64,000 nt of DNA from Poa pratensis (lineage: Eukaryota > Streptophyta > Magnoliopsida > Poales > Poaceae). This document shows, in pieces, positions 27,360 to 39,810 of this stretch. How positions within the stretch are numbered: position 1 is the stretch's first letter; each line of letters starts with the position of its first letter. A model generated the notes under the pieces. That model did no database searches. It worked only from the letters and a program-made list of their open reading frames with translations, and was not told the DNA's origin. The translations under genes were made by a program, and so were the position numbers. The DNA lies in contig CAMZMU010000062.1 of the NCBI GenBank assembly GCA_947311845.1, positions 51,457,365-51,521,364 on the forward strand. Direction: 5' to 3'.

Positions 27360-27968
27360 TATGTTTCACCGCATCCATTCGTTTTCCCCGGATCCTGTGC
27401 GCCGGTCCCGATCGAGACGCCGACATGGGACTGCTCCGAGGCCGCGCGTCCTTGTTCTGCCGGCGATCGCCATCCATCGGCATCTATGTAAAATCGGGAT
27501 CGAGGCCGGGGCCGGGTGGGGTGGGTGACCCCGGCCGCTAGCTGTCATCCGGTCGCCGCGGCTTTCCGCGAGCGGCAGGGGGCGAGGCCGTCCCGGACCG
27601 TGTCGTGTGTCCCCCGCCCCGTGCGGCACCGTTTGGCGGTCGGCTCCACCGCCTTTCTCCCGGAGATTGGGTCTGTGAGAACTGAGGAGCCGCTTGCGTT
27701 TGCGTTGACCGAGAGTGCCGCCTTCGGTTCGGAGACGCGCGCTCCCGGACTGGCCGGCTGCTTCCTGGATCACCGGCACCGTGCGCGTTGGGAAATATTC
27801 GGAGTTTCAGACGCGTTTGTGGGTGTCTGGGACCGGAAAAGGGCGGTGGAAGCGGGATGTACGCTCGTCGTGACGGGTGGACGGCGCCGGCGCCGCGGCG
27901 GGAGCAACGTACCCTTCGGAGAGCGTCCCTCGGCGTACCTGACGCGCCACGGGATCGGCGTCCGTCTG
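27360..27968. other. GC-rich block without recognisable gene
   Basis: About 600 bp of GC- and CpG-rich sequence with open frames on both strands (up to 225 codons on plus, 160 on minus). None shows a known motif. The translations are Arg/Pro/Gly-rich, as expected from composition alone. It could be a CpG island, a captured gene fragment or a first exon whose continuation was lost to the Copia insertion. Confidence 0.4.
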
Positions 27969-27969
27969 G

Positions 27970-28022
27970 ATTTTTTTTTACGAAACACAGTACAACGCAG
28001 ATACTCACATACACGCGCATGC
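27970..28022 (-). mobile_element. SINE fragment
   Basis: A T-run followed by CACAGTACAACGCAGATACT matches the 3' end of the SINE in CIPK intron 2 (24,204-24,262). Only about 50 bp of the 3' end remain. Confidence 0.6.
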
Positions 28023-28150
28023 CTCTACTGGATCACGTGCGGCCCTGCCTTCCGACGCGTCACTACGCATTGCCTACCCAGATGCACGCGATCCTTCCTG
28101 TACGCGTCGGGCGTGTTCCGTTGTACCGTAGGTCAACTCAAGCTGCACGG

Positions 28151-29356
28151 TGAAAGGGCATATCCTTCCCCAAGGTGTTTTGATGTTTGTTGACAACACA
28201 ATTAGATGTCTAATGTGTGTGCTGAAAGTGTGCAGGAATATATCATTTAATGTTGCACAGGTTTTGTCTCAAAAAGGAAGAAATGCTGACTTTATTGCTT
28301 CAGCCGGTACTACCGGGTCCGTCCCAGTACTACCGGGTGACTCCAGAAGTTTGCCGTGCGGAACTACCGTGAGCAGTACCGCGTCCAGTACCGAAGCTCA
28401 AATGACCTTTTGTACTCGCGCAATTTTAATCCGGTAGTAGCCCCGGTAGTGGCGCGGTACTACCGGGAAGGAAGCACTACCGGATCCGGAGGTCCGGTAC
28501 TACCGATGCGTGCCTGAGAGGAGACGTTGGCCAGTCTTCGAGATGCCGTCGATTCCCTGCCGGTCGGTACTACCGGGCGAGGCCCGGTACTACCGCTGCG
28601 GGCAGTTTTCAGCTTCAACGGACAGAAATCTTGGAGGGGTATTTATTCCCCTCCACCTACCTCCGGCTCCCTAGATTGACCACATTGAAGAACACCATTA
28701 TTGCAAGCTCAAGATTTGTTAGATATCCCAATCCCTCCACCAAAACTCGTTGATAGTTGGAGAATTGATGGAGAAGGCCGGATATACATCTTCACCAAGC
28801 TGTTCTTCATTTCTCCCTCATTCACTTGAGGGACCCTTTGCTAGGATTTCCTTTGGGAAAACCTAGCTTATTATTGTACTCACTTGTTGTCTTTGTGACA
28901 GATTTGTATTTGTTCGGGAGCCCCCAATCCTCTTGTGGGTTGTGCCCCGGATCGTTGTTGTAAGGGCTCCGGATTCCGCCTTGAAGGATTCCGATAGTGG
29001 AAGGTAAACCAAACCTTTGTGGTGCGGTTCATCAGAGAAGAAGGTGACGCCTTTGTGGCGGTTGAGTTTTGACCTTCGTGGTAGCTCACACCTCTCCAAC
29101 GAGACGTACTCCCCTAAAAAGAAGGAACTCGGGATTACATCCGTGTCTCCGCATGATTTCACTTCGGTTACTTCTATCCTTGTTTATAGTCTTTACTTCA
29201 TGTATCTTGTTTAGTTGCTAGCTTGTCATATAGGTAAATTCACCTTAGTTGCATATCTAGAGAATTTACCTTTTGTGTCAAGCCTAATTTGAAAAAGTAC
29301 TAAAATTGAAATAGCACATATTCATCACCCCCTCTAGGTGTCATACGATCCTTTCA
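28151..29356 (+). repeat. 5' LTR of the Copia element
   Basis: 1206 bp, TG...CA. At 28,300-28,605 it has a dense array of the palindrome-forming motif CGGTACTACCGGG, in both orientations. A near-palindromic TATA region, GAGGGGTATTTATTCCCCTC, follows at 28,634-28,653. The distal part has two CCTTTGTGG-containing segments. It differs from the 3' LTR by scattered substitutions and many single-base indels. Confidence 0.92.
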
Positions 29357-29371
29357 ATTGGTATCAGAGCC
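29357..29371 (+). other. Primer-binding site (initiator Met tRNA type)
   Basis: TTGGTATCAGAGCC two bases after the 5' LTR, complementary to the 3' end of plant initiator methionine tRNA, the usual primer of plant Copia elements. Confidence 0.9.
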
Positions 29372-29408
29372 ACGACTCTCTTGTTGGGCTTAACCGCCTA
29401 AGAGAAGT

Positions 29409-29908
29409 ATGACACAAAGTGATGATGATTCCGCGAAGGACCAAGCCACTCCGGCATCCATGGCCGATCTCAAAACGATGGAAACATCATTGAAATCGTC
29501 CATCGATACCCAATTTGTCGAGATGCGTGACTTGCTCAAGCAACTCACAAGTGGCAAGGCTCATACGGAGACCGCCTCACTAGAGGACTCCGCTAACTCC
29601 AATGACGGTGATACCAAGGAGGAAAAAGAGAAAAAGAAAGGTGTTGAAAATACCGATCTTAAGAATCCCTCCACATCTACCACCATACCCGAAGGTGGGA
29701 AGCCGGAGTACCATGCGGTTCCCCTTGTGTACTCTCCCGACCCACCTATCCATCATACTCGCATAAACCCTTTGAGTCCGCCTCCTAAACTTAATGCATT
29801 GGATTTTGCTACTTGGCAACACTTAATGAAATCTCATATCAACAGTTCCTCTATTGAGCTTTGGAGGATCATTCAAGTGGGATTCAAGGCCGTGAATCCT
29901 AACAACTT
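29409..29908 (+). pseudogene. Copia gag, N-terminal part
   Basis: Opens MTQSDDDSAKDQATPASM 50 bp after the primer site. It continues through a charged Lys/Glu-rich stretch to LNALDFATWQHLMKSHINSS, a Copia gag (UBN2-type) core start. It is interrupted at 29,908 by the LINE; the frame resumes at 37,049, with 15 bp duplicated at the break. Confidence 0.85.
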
Positions 29909-30021
29909 TTTTTGACACCCGTTACCGTAGGGGAAGCCCCTACGGTTAAATTTTCGATTATAATGAGTCAGGGGTCACCAAAATAGTGACCACCCGAAGT
30001 ACAGAGTATTACAAAAAATCA

Positions 30022-30041
30022 GGGGGGGGGGGGGGGGGTCA
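30022..30041. repeat. G homopolymer
   Basis: About 19 G's in the 3' UTR of the LINE, a C-run on its own strand. Length is doubtful in most sequencing chemistries. Confidence 0.7.
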
Positions 30042-30063
30042 AAAAAGAACCACGAATACATGG

Positions 30064-33000
30064 TTAGGTAAAAATAGTTCTAGTCCAATCTATCAGGGGG
30101 GCGACTAAGGTTGCCCTAACTCTGTGCTGGTGAAGCAACATGTCACTCTGAAATTTGACTTTCCATACCCCGAAAGTAGCTGGCACCTTGTTGAAGATGA
30201 GGTCATTTCTGGATTTCCAGATATTCCAACTCACACACGCCATTGTTTCCATAAAACAGGATCCTGTGAAAGCTTGTGCGGCTAACAAAATTCGTTGGGA
30301 AACCGGGGATTGATAGCTCCAGGTGATTCCAACCTTGTTCCAACAGTTAGCAGCAAATGGACACTCAAAGAAAAGGTGATCTCGCGTCTCCAATATATGT
30401 CCAGGGCAAAGCACACAGTGAGAACCATCCTCAGGGTGCCAATGTTTACGAATCATGAGGTCCTTTGTGTTCAGTCGATCTTTGACCAGAAGCCATAGAA
30501 AAATCCGAAGCTTTGGCAAACACTTGGATTTCCAAATGAGATCAAGAGCTCTGTCCTGTGGGGCTTGGGCAAAAATGAATCGATAGTATTTAGCAGAGGT
30601 GTATGCAGAATCTCCCCACGCAAAAACCCTCTTATCAGTATCGTTTGGATCAGCAGAAATAGAGTCCAGAAGGGGTCTGATTTGGCTGTGTTCCTCAAAG
30701 GCCTGGACTGAAAGTGGTAAAGCAAACATCGATCTCAGATCCGTGGCACGAGCCATTGTAGCAACCGAGATGTCCTCATTGAGGGCAAACGAGTATAGGT
30801 GAGGTAGAGTCTCACACAACAGCTCTCCTTGATTCCAAAAATCTTTCCAAAAGAGGGTCAGTGCTCCATTACCGACAGATGAAGTGGTTATACTTCTATA
30901 GATGTTGATCAAGCTGAAGATATCTCTCCACCAAAAAGAGCCTCTAGGGGAATGGGACTGTGGTGGAGTGTCGCCATACAAGGACCAGACCAACTTCACC
31001 CAAGGAATGTCTGCCTTGCTGAAGAATTTGTGAAGATGTTTCAGCAGCAGAGCGATGTTTTGAGTCTCTAGGTTAATGATACCCAAACCTCCATGTTTCT
31101 TCGGTCTACACACCATGGACCAAGCTGCTAAGGAGTGTGTTTTGCCTTCCTCTTTCGCCCACAGCGCGAGACGACGACCTCTATCGAAAACTTTGATAAC
31201 AGATTTATGTATCTTCAGAGAGCATAGGAAGTGCATTGGGAGGGAAGTCAAGACCGAGTTAACAAAGGTGACTCGACCCCCATAGTCTAGAAAGCGAGCG
31301 CTTGCGTTCAATCTTCTTTCCAATTGGTCCACTATCGGTGATAAGTCAGATACAGAGGGCCGAGTGGTACCAAGTGGAAGCCCAAGATAGGGGAAAGGCA
31401 TCGTGGCAGTCACACAACCAAATACCCAGCCAACTGTTCAAGTCTGTCAGAAGTAATATTGATAGGCATCATGCAGGTCTTACTGTAATTTACTTTCAGT
31501 CCTGTGGCTTGTGCAAACACTTGGAGAACCTGCCGGAGGGCCAGAAGCTGTGTGGGGCACGCTTGGACAATAAGCAGGGTGTCATCGGCATATTGAACAA
31601 TGGGGAAATCTGTATTCGGAATAGGAAGTGGTGCCACCAGAGAACCTTGCTGAGCAAGTTTATTCACCATGGTTTGGAGGAGATCGGCTCCTTCAACAAA
31701 TAAGATGGGGGACAGTGGGTCTCCTTGGCGAACCCCACATCTACAGGGGAATTTCCTGCCCGGGACACCATTCAAAAGGACCGAGGAAAAACCTGTCAAG
31801 AAGATTGCTTCAATCCACCCAATCCATCTCTCATCATATCCTTTACATCTCAGAATCTGAATAAGGGCTTGATGACCAATAGTGTCGAATGCTTTAGCAA
31901 AATCAAGCTTCAGGACAATAGCTTCTTTACCCGAGGCAGAAACTTGGTGGATATATTCATAAGCCCATCCAACACAATCCTGAATATTCCTAGTCTTCAA
32001 GAAGCCATATTGGTTAACATGAACCAGCTCTAGGATTTTCTTTTGAAGCCTGTTCGCAAGTAACTTAGTGATCAGCTTGAAGCAAGTGTTGAGCAGAGAG
32101 ATTGGCCTGTAGTCATTAGGACTTTCTGGTGCATTGTTTTTGGGAATGAGTGTAATGAAGGCATCGTTGATGGACTGCAGATTCACAGAGCCTTCCCAAA
32201 ACTGGTGCATTAGATCATAGAAATCGTACTTAATGATTGGCCAGCAGATTTTAAGAAAAAGTCCATTAAAACCGTCTGGACCGGGTGCCTTATCAGTCGG
32301 CATCTCAGCAACAGCACTGTCAATTTCAGAGATTGAGAAAGGAACGGAGAGGACTTCCAGACCCTCGACTGGTTGAATATATTCAGAGAAATCAAAGGCA
32401 GAATCGAGGGGTACCACTGTGCCTAATCTGTCGAGGAAAGTGTTCCTGAGAAGGCCTGCTTTCTCAAAATGTTCAGTAGCCAGAGAACCATCAGGTCTGG
32501 TAAGAGAGGAGATCGAGTTTTTCCTCTACCGAATGGTAGCCATGGAGTGGAAGAAGGATGTGTTCTCACTACCAAACTTCGCCCATCTGGCTGTGCATCT
32601 TTTCCTCCAATATTCCTGCTTACAGAGAAGCAAGTGACTGAGCCGCAATTTTACAATGTTTCTGAAGTTCCACTCTGTGGTGTCCAGACATCGTTGTTCT
32701 TCGAAATCATCAAGCATGAGAATAATGCTGTTGCAGTTTTCAACCAGTTTGTTAATCACAGAAATGCTAGTACTCCATATCTTCAAACCTTTGCGCAGTA
32801 ATTTGAGTTTGGAAGAAAGGCGCTTTGCCCTATCCCCTGGACAGTGAATGTCCCAGATTCTGCTCACCACATCCAAAAAGCCTGGCATTTTTGTCCAATG
32901 ATTCTCAAACCGAAAAACTTGTGCTTTGGGGATATTGGTACTGATAGAGAGAACACAGGGAGTGTGATCCGAAGTTGGTTTCGCAAGAGGATGAACCAGA

Positions 33001-33682
33001 GTGTTGGGAAATTTGAGAGTCCAGCTAGGAGAGGTGAAGAACCAATCCAGTTGTGCAAGAAGGGGCTCTGATTGCATATTACTCCATGTGTATGCTCTCC
33101 CCTTGATCGGAATCTCTACAATGTCTAAATAATTAATGACATCATTGAAAGTTGCTATATCGCAATATTAGCACCAGGCTTGTTCCTACTATCCGAGTAT
33201 CGATAGAAGTTGAAGTCGCCCATAAACAGCCAGAGCTCATCATCATTAATAGGCAGGCTAAAAAGCCAAGCAATGAAATTTTCACGTTCTACACCCTCAC
33301 AGGGACCATAGACATGAACAAGGAAGAATTCATCCGAAGAGACAGAAGCAGCAAAGTGAATAACCATACCAAAGCTTTCTTCCTGTATCACAGTACCAGT
33401 GAACATGCTTCCCACCCACATAATTAGGAGACCGCCTGATGCACCATCAGATGGAATAAAGGCAAATTTATCAAGACGCTTGGGTGCAAAGTTTTTAATG
33501 AAACTGAGTGAGAAATCACCCCTTTTAGTTTCCTGAAAGCAGATAATGGAGGCTACACTCTCATCAATTTTGTTACGAATTAGAGGCCATTTCTCATGTG
33601 AATTGATGCCACGGACATTCCAGCATAAAATCCTCCAAATACGATTTAAGAAATCCATGCACAATAGTGGCAAAAGACACAA
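30064..33682 (-). pseudogene. LINE ORF2: endonuclease, reverse transcriptase, C-terminal zinc region
   Basis: Read on the minus strand in four open segments: 33,682-33,155, 33,077-32,526, 32,417-31,410 and 31,413-30,064. The first is an APE-type endonuclease (LCWNVRGINSHEK, ICFQETKRG, MGDFNFYR). The third is the RT (LKLDFAKAFDTIGHQAL, RQGDPLSPILF, YADDTLLIV). The fourth carries thumb sequence and the zf-RVT region (SHCVLCPGHILETRDHLFFE). Catalytic boxes are preserved, but three frame breaks prevent a single product. Confidence 0.9.
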
Positions 33683-33823
33683 TCAAGCAAGTACACCTTC
33701 AGATGACTGCCCTGATACTGACACTGAAACGAGGACACAGGTTTAACTGACACAGACATCACACACTGACCGACAGACTGATGAAGCGACTCAAAGTAGA
33801 GGACAGAGCTACTGCCACTACAA

Positions 33824-36800
33824 CTATGCATCTCGAGCTTGGCGAAGGCGAGCCTCGGAGAGGTATTGTGGATCAATTTGGCATTCTTCCACGCCCATGC
33901 GCTGCATCTCTGCTATCTGAAGCACTGCCGGTGGAGTCGCCCTCTTGACTGAAGATGCGCGTCGGCGCTGGGCAGAATCTGTCAAGGCAGTATGCATAAG
34001 GCCTTTATTAAAATTTCTGGGTGAACGACGAACCATAGATGTAACTGAAGGAGTGGCAGAAGCAAGCTTACGTGCTTGAGCACGAGTGACAGCATCTATG
34101 GTGGTTGAGGGAGCCCGAGCAGGGCGGCGGCCAGCAGCGTGGTTCATACTCAGTGGTGGCAGATCTTCCTGTAGAGGTGCAGGTAATTCAGCAATGAAAC
34201 CCAATTCAGGCATAGATTCAGAGCTAGGAAGATCAGGCACAGATAAATCATTGTCCATATTCTGATCAGTAGTCACCTCAACAGGTAATTCCTCAATCTG
34301 AACTGATGAAAGGGAGATAACAGGAACTTTATTCTTTCTCTTATAGAAATGCTTCATGGTCTTTATAGCAGCAGATTTGTTGATTATAGATATACCAACA
34401 TTATTAGCATTGTGTCTAGCTGAGATAGTGCATTGAAGATGCTTCTTATCATTGTTCCTTTTCCACAGCCCGAAAGCTTCACCAAATAACTCATAACTCA
34501 CAGTGGGGCTCATCATAAAATTGACAGATAAGAAGTAGCTGTTGTCAAGCTCTACCGAAGGCCATGACAAATGCTTGACTTCAAAATTATATTGTGGCAA
34601 TGCAGGAAACCTAATGAAGTTTGCAGCAGAAAAATCCTGAGGCCTGGTAATCATATAGTTGGCCACAACTGCATTTTCAGGCGATGAAGGTTCATATTCC
34701 ATTACCTGATCCAGAGCCTGATCATATCCAGTAGAGGACAGCAGAGGTCCTGCTCCAACAGCATGATGGTCCTCCGACAGAGCAACACTGGACTGAACCG
34801 AGGTAAGGTCAAAGAGTGTAGCAATGAGACATTCTGGCTGCAGAGAAGTACTGGTAACCTGCAGATCATCAGTCTGAAATTCAGCTAAGTCTCTGAAAGG
34901 AAAAGAGAGAGGTGCACCAGCAAAGGGCGGTGTAAAGAGCATTTCTCGGTAGTGGAGCTGCCAGTCTTCAACTGCCCAATGAACGTCACTAAAGAGCCTT
35001 TCAGTCGCAGAAGCAGCCATCTGGGGGGTCATATTTGCTGAGTCAGGTGCCATAGGTAAAATGCAGCGAGAGTAGGTCTTACACAGAATCCAACCCAGAA
35101 AGTGCAGGAAGGATGTCCAGAGGGGAGCATAAGACAGTTCAGGAGCAGTCATCTCATCAGCAAACGTAACAACTTCAGGAGCAGCATCAACGGCTGTTGC
35201 AAAGCCAGGGAAAGAGACTGATACAATGGGGCATTCATCAATGATGTGTTCAGCCATCTATTCCAGGTTAGTAGCATGGGCATTTCCAGCATCAAGACCA
35301 TCAACAGCAGTAGCAGGAAGACAGGCCATTGTGCTATAAATATAAGTGCAAACAAAGTTCCAAAAAGCCATGAATTCCACCACTGACAAGCAGAAAGTGG
35401 ACGCATCATGGTCAAGGAGCAGTATCAACTTAACAGCTTCAACGTTGATATCATCCGACACATGATCAGAGATAGTAACCACCTCCTCAGGAACCACAAT
35501 ATCGAGAGACAAAACTGCGCCAGAGGCACGCACAAAAACCACAGGTCCACCAACTGCTCCGGACAGTACATGATCTGCGGCAGCTTCAACTTCAGCAAAT
35601 TCCTCATCCAAGGGCGGAGGAGCCGAGACAGAGGGGGATTCTTGCCAAAGAACACCCGGGAACCGAATCGTCAATCTCAATTGGTATCTGTTGCTTAATT
35701 TTGGGGATCCAAACTTGCTTCGTTGTGCAGCTCCAAAAGGAATGTCCAATATCTCCACATCTGCGACAGCGAGAAATACGTGCTTTGGAAGGACACTCAT
35801 AGCGAAGATGACCAGCCTTGTTACAGAATCCACAAACAGGCTGATTTGTGCAAAACTTCTTTGTATGGCCCATTTCACGACAATTGAAACAACAGATCGT
35901 AGCACACTTGTGACAGGTACGTCCCAGATCATGGCAATCTGTACAGCGAATGCCCGGGCAGCAATCAACGAGGTGATCAAGGCCACATCTAGCGCAGTAG
36001 TTCAGGAGCCTATAGATGTCAGCCAATGGTGGCACCACCGGTATCTCAAACATGATTCTTATCTCATCATCAGAGTACTTGGTAGTCTTAGCATCCATAA
36101 GGTCAAGGAGCAATCTCCGGGAGAAAGAGCGAGAGTCATAAGAGTCCGATACCTGAGGAGGGGGAGCCAGAATAATCAGCAATGTATGATTGTTCTTCAG
36201 TGGGCAGTTGAATGCACCAATTTGAAGAACATCCATATTAGCAACATGATGAGAACCCCCTGTTTGATCATTAGATGCTGATTGTTTCAGAAAATCAAGG
36301 TTGGTACGAACAGCTAATCTGCCTGGAGCTGAACTCCGTTTCAGGAAGTATTGATCAAGCCAAACATTAGTAGCCTCGTTGATCCTAACAGACGGATGAG
36401 CAGTGGTGTCGCCATGAAAAAGACGAAACTGGCAAGTAAAATCAGGCCACACCCTGTCCCTAATCCCGTAAATGAAGTGCCCAATTTTGTTGGAAGCCAC
36501 AGAGAACCGGAAGCGTCGATCCGAGAGCATGAATACTCGAAAATCAGCAGCCACACCTCCCAGACAGCATTGCAGAACCAGGGAGACTGATTCCTCCGAG
36601 AGTTGAAAGGAAGCAGAGGAGAAAACCACCACCAAGAAGAACTCCTTGGAAGAAGAAGAGAGGGAAGGAGAGATAGAGGAACCGAAATGGCGACGCACCT
36701 GCGCCTCGACCGCAAGGCCGGGCGAGAAATCCCAGTGCAGCAGTCCATCCATGCTTGCAAGACTTGCCTCGACGCCTGGGGAATCAAGGACGACGGGAAT

Positions 36801-36968
36801 GGCGTGGCGAAGCTCCGGCCGCCGTGGAAGAAGACGGCGACAATGCGGGTGACCCCGCGGCGATTCCTTGCTCGAGGAAGAAGAGGGCGACGATGCGGAG
36901 TCGGTGGCGCGCTTCGATCTGCTCTGCGCGGCCTCAGTCAACGGCGGCGAGCGCCGGGAGCGCGGCAT
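33824..36968 (-). pseudogene. LINE ORF1: nucleic-acid-binding protein with zinc knuckles
   Basis: Opens MPRSRRSPPLTEAAQSRSKR on the minus strand. An N-terminal DUF4283-like RNA-binding region leads to several CCHC/CxxC knuckles (ICCFNCREMGHTKKFC, VCGFCNKAGHLRYEC, RCRRCGDIGHSFWSC) at about 35,990-35,740. A long tail of about 700 residues ends with KGLMHTALTDSAQRRRASSV and nearby. One frameshift near 35,640 and one TAG at 35,258-35,260 break it. Undamaged it would be about 1,000 residues, as in other grass LINEs of this kind. Confidence 0.8.
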
Positions 36969-37048
36969 CCATGGCTCGCCGCGCGGTCCTCAGTCCGCGG
37001 TTTGACTTTGGGTCTATGTCCATGGCGAACAACGAATCCTAACAACTT

Positions 37049-38880
37049 CAAGAGAGTGGCCGAGAAACAACTCAATGCTTCCGCTCTCCACATGATTGAA
37101 CTTGCCGTTGGAGAAAATGGCATGCATCACATTCAACATGTCTCCACCGCCAAAGAAGCTTGGGATTGCCTTGAGGTGGCATTTCTTGGAAATGAAAGCA
37201 TGAAGAGGAATAGATTTGATGCCTTGAGCAATGAGGCCGAAGGTTTCTATATGCTTGATAATGAAACTCATGAGGAGATGTATGGAAGACTCAAGATTCT
37301 TGCCAAAGCCTTTTATAATGTTGGGGCAACCTATGTGGATGATGCTTGGATCAAAAGGAAGTATGTGAATGCTCTCATGCCCTTCGAGCCCGTTGATTTG
37401 AAGGCCTTACAAGGAAAATACAACTAACTTGAGATGACATCCAATGAAGTTATGCAAGAGATGCAAGCCTCCAAGGTTGCCACCAAGAATGCTCTAGACA
37501 CCCGTGCTAGGGCCATAGGAATGAAACAATGTCCCTCTCTTGCTTTGAAGGCCAAGGTTGTGTGCCTTGATGAACATGATGAAGTTGAAGCATGCCCGAA
37601 CAACATTCCTCCCGATGACCTTGAACAAGCCCTCCATGGTCACATAGCTCTTGCAACAAGGACATTTTGGAATGACCGACCAAGACAAAGGCTCAACTTG
37701 ATCGAACAAGCAATCCAAGTGGGAAGAAGGAGTTTGCTAATAGGATAAAGACTTGCTACAATTGTCATAACAAGCATCACTTCATCAAAGATTGTCCATA
37801 TGAGAATAGAGAGCAAAACGGTGGAAGGCTTGTCCTCAAGGGCCAACCAAACATGATACAAAAGAAGCCTTTTGTCAAGAAGAAGCCATTCTTCAAGAAA
37901 GCACCAAGAAGTGTGTTGATGACTCAAGAAGAGTATCCTTCCGAGGACTCCGAAGAAGAAGAACCCACTCGTGAGGTGGCCGCATTGGCCATTGTATCAA
38001 CTCCACCTCCTTCTCTCTTCAAATCCCCCAATGAGAACCTCTCCATCAACACCACTCGTTGCCTCATGGCTCACGTCACCGAGGTATCATCTTCTACTCC
38101 CAAGACTATGCATGAAATGGATGATAAATCTAGTCTTGGGATTAAGAAAGAACTTGTTGCTTCCGATACTATTGTGACTAACTTGCAAGGTGAACTAAGG
38201 CATATGTTGAGTCTCTCTTGAGACAACTTGATGCGGCCGAAGAAATCCTTGATGACAAGGGAAAGATTGAGAGAGAGGATGCTCTCACCATTGCATCCTT
38301 GAATGCCTATCTTCAAGAAGAGAGTGAATATAGAACTTCTCTTGAGGAAAGAATTGAGTCTCTTGATGATAAAAATGATGAAATAATTGCTAAAATCATT
38401 AAGGATAGAGACCATGTCTTTGCTAAATATAAAGTGATTAAAAAGGAGAAAGCTGAGTTTGTGGTTGCTAATGCTAGACTCCTTGAGGATATGGAGAAAC
38501 TTGACAAGGCTCACAAGGCCTTGGAAAGTACCCACTCTCTTCTAGTCAAGTCTCATGAGCAACTTCAAACTCAACTTTCTAAATCTAACTCACCTAGTAC
38601 CTCTACTCCCTCTTGTGAGCATGCAAATGTTATTGAGGAAAATGCTAGGTTGAAGGTGGATCTTGCCAAGGCCACTAGTGCCAATACCTCTATTCCCAAA
38701 GGTAAAGAGAAGGTTGTTGCTCATGCTTTTGAGCAAAAGCCACACAACGGGAAGGAGGGTCTTGGTTATGTAGCCAAGGCAAAGAACAAGAAGAGCAACA
38801 ACAAGGAGAACAACGCCAAGCCCGCACAAGCCAAGACTTTCATTGCGGGTGGTAATGCCACTAGGGCAAGACCACTCATA
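37049..38880 (+). pseudogene. Copia gag, C-terminal part with zinc knuckle and coiled coil
   Basis: The frame resumes after the LINE with FKRVAEKQLNASALHMIELA, the UBN2-type core, and reaches an in-frame TAA at 37,425. Beyond it LEMTSNEVMQEMQASK continues the family sequence. After a frameshift comes the zinc knuckle CYNCHNKHHFIKDC (37,750-37,795), then an acidic stretch. From 38,218 a long predicted coiled coil follows (for example EEERIESLDDKNDEII-like heptads). A long gag coiled coil is typical of Sireviruses. Confidence 0.85.
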
Positions 38881-39169
38881 GTGACTTTGCGGGGCATAAC
38901 AATCCCAACTACATTCTTTATGTTGATTATTATGGGGATGTATATGCAAAATATGTTGGTCCTTATGATGGTTACATTGCTTATTCTATTTGGGTTCCTA
39001 AGACCCTTGTTGCTAACAAAAGAGTACCCATTGAGAAATGGGTACCTAAAACCAAACAATGATTTCTTATAGACTATGCTTCCGGTGGGTCTAAATGAGT
39101 TGGGACCAAATATAAATCAAGCATCCGTCTCCTATGGTGATAAATCAAAAGCGGAGGTAAAGGGCCTCG

Positions 39170-39805
39170 CAAGGTGGTAGTTGCAAAGGATATCACCCTT
39201 GTAAATGTCATGCTTGTCGAGTGCCTCGGTTACAATCTTATGTCTGTTCGTGCACTTAATAAGATGAATTTTGATGTCCATTTTACTATTGATAAGGTGG
39301 TACTCTTGAGGAGCAAGACTCTAAAGGTCATGTTCGTTGGGTATGTTGAAAATGAGTTGTTTGTGGTGGACTTTTCGGGGTCTACCAACACTCTAGCAAT
39401 ATGCCTATTCGGAAAGGCCGACGAGGGATGGTTGTGGCATCGCCGCTTGTCCCATGTCAACATGAAAACTTTGCAAAGTCTTCACACGAGTGGCCACATT
39501 CTTGGACTAAAAGACAATGTTTCTTTTCTAGAGATCGTCTTTGTAGGGCTTGTGTTGAAGGAAAGATGCATGATTCTCCCCATCCAAGCAAGACCATCAT
39601 TTCATCAAAGAGGATATTGGAACTTCTACATGTTGATCTCTTTGGTGCCGTGCCTCAACCAAGTCTTGGTGGGAGAAATATTGTTTGGTGATTGTTGATG
39701 ACTATTCAAGATTTATTTGGGTTTATTTCTTCAAGACGAAGATGAGACCCAACAAGCCTTCATCGACTTTTCCAATGAAGTTCAACGCCAACACAATGTC
39801 CCTAT
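39170..39805 (+). pseudogene. Copia protease remnant and N-terminal integrase
   Basis: From 39,170 the C-terminal part of the aspartic protease is readable (NVMLVECLGYNLMSVRALNK), then the GAG-pre-integrase zinc region (WLWHRRLSHVNMKTLQSLH; CRACVEGKMH) and the integrase start (VDDYSRFIWVYFFKTK). The protease D(S/T)G active-site segment is missing: the linker near 39,060-39,160 jumps over it. One frameshift lies within the zinc region. The frame is cut at 39,805 by the next insertion. Confidence 0.85.
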
Positions 39806-39810
39806 ATTGG

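Larger units (their letters stand above)
29894..37048 (-). mobile_element. L1-type LINE, nearly full length, in the Copia gag
   Basis: The insertion 29,909-37,033 is flanked by the 15 bp duplication GAATCCTAACAACTT (29,894-29,908 and 37,034-37,048). Its minus-strand 3' end is an A-run seen as T's at 29,907-29,913. It carries ORF1 (zinc knuckles) and ORF2 (endonuclease, RT, RNA-binding zinc region) in order on the minus strand, each broken by a few frameshifts or stops. At 7.1 kb it is close to complete. Confidence 0.92.

Noticed and set aside
28300..28605. CRISPR-like regular repeats
   Set aside because: The CGGTACTACCGGG units are irregularly spaced, in both orientations, inside a plant LTR. 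There are no spacers or cas genes.
36603..37427. 274-codon plus-strand open frame
   Set aside because: Its first half is antisense to LINE ORF1 and its second half is Copia gag. It is a chimera created by the LINE insertion, not a gene.
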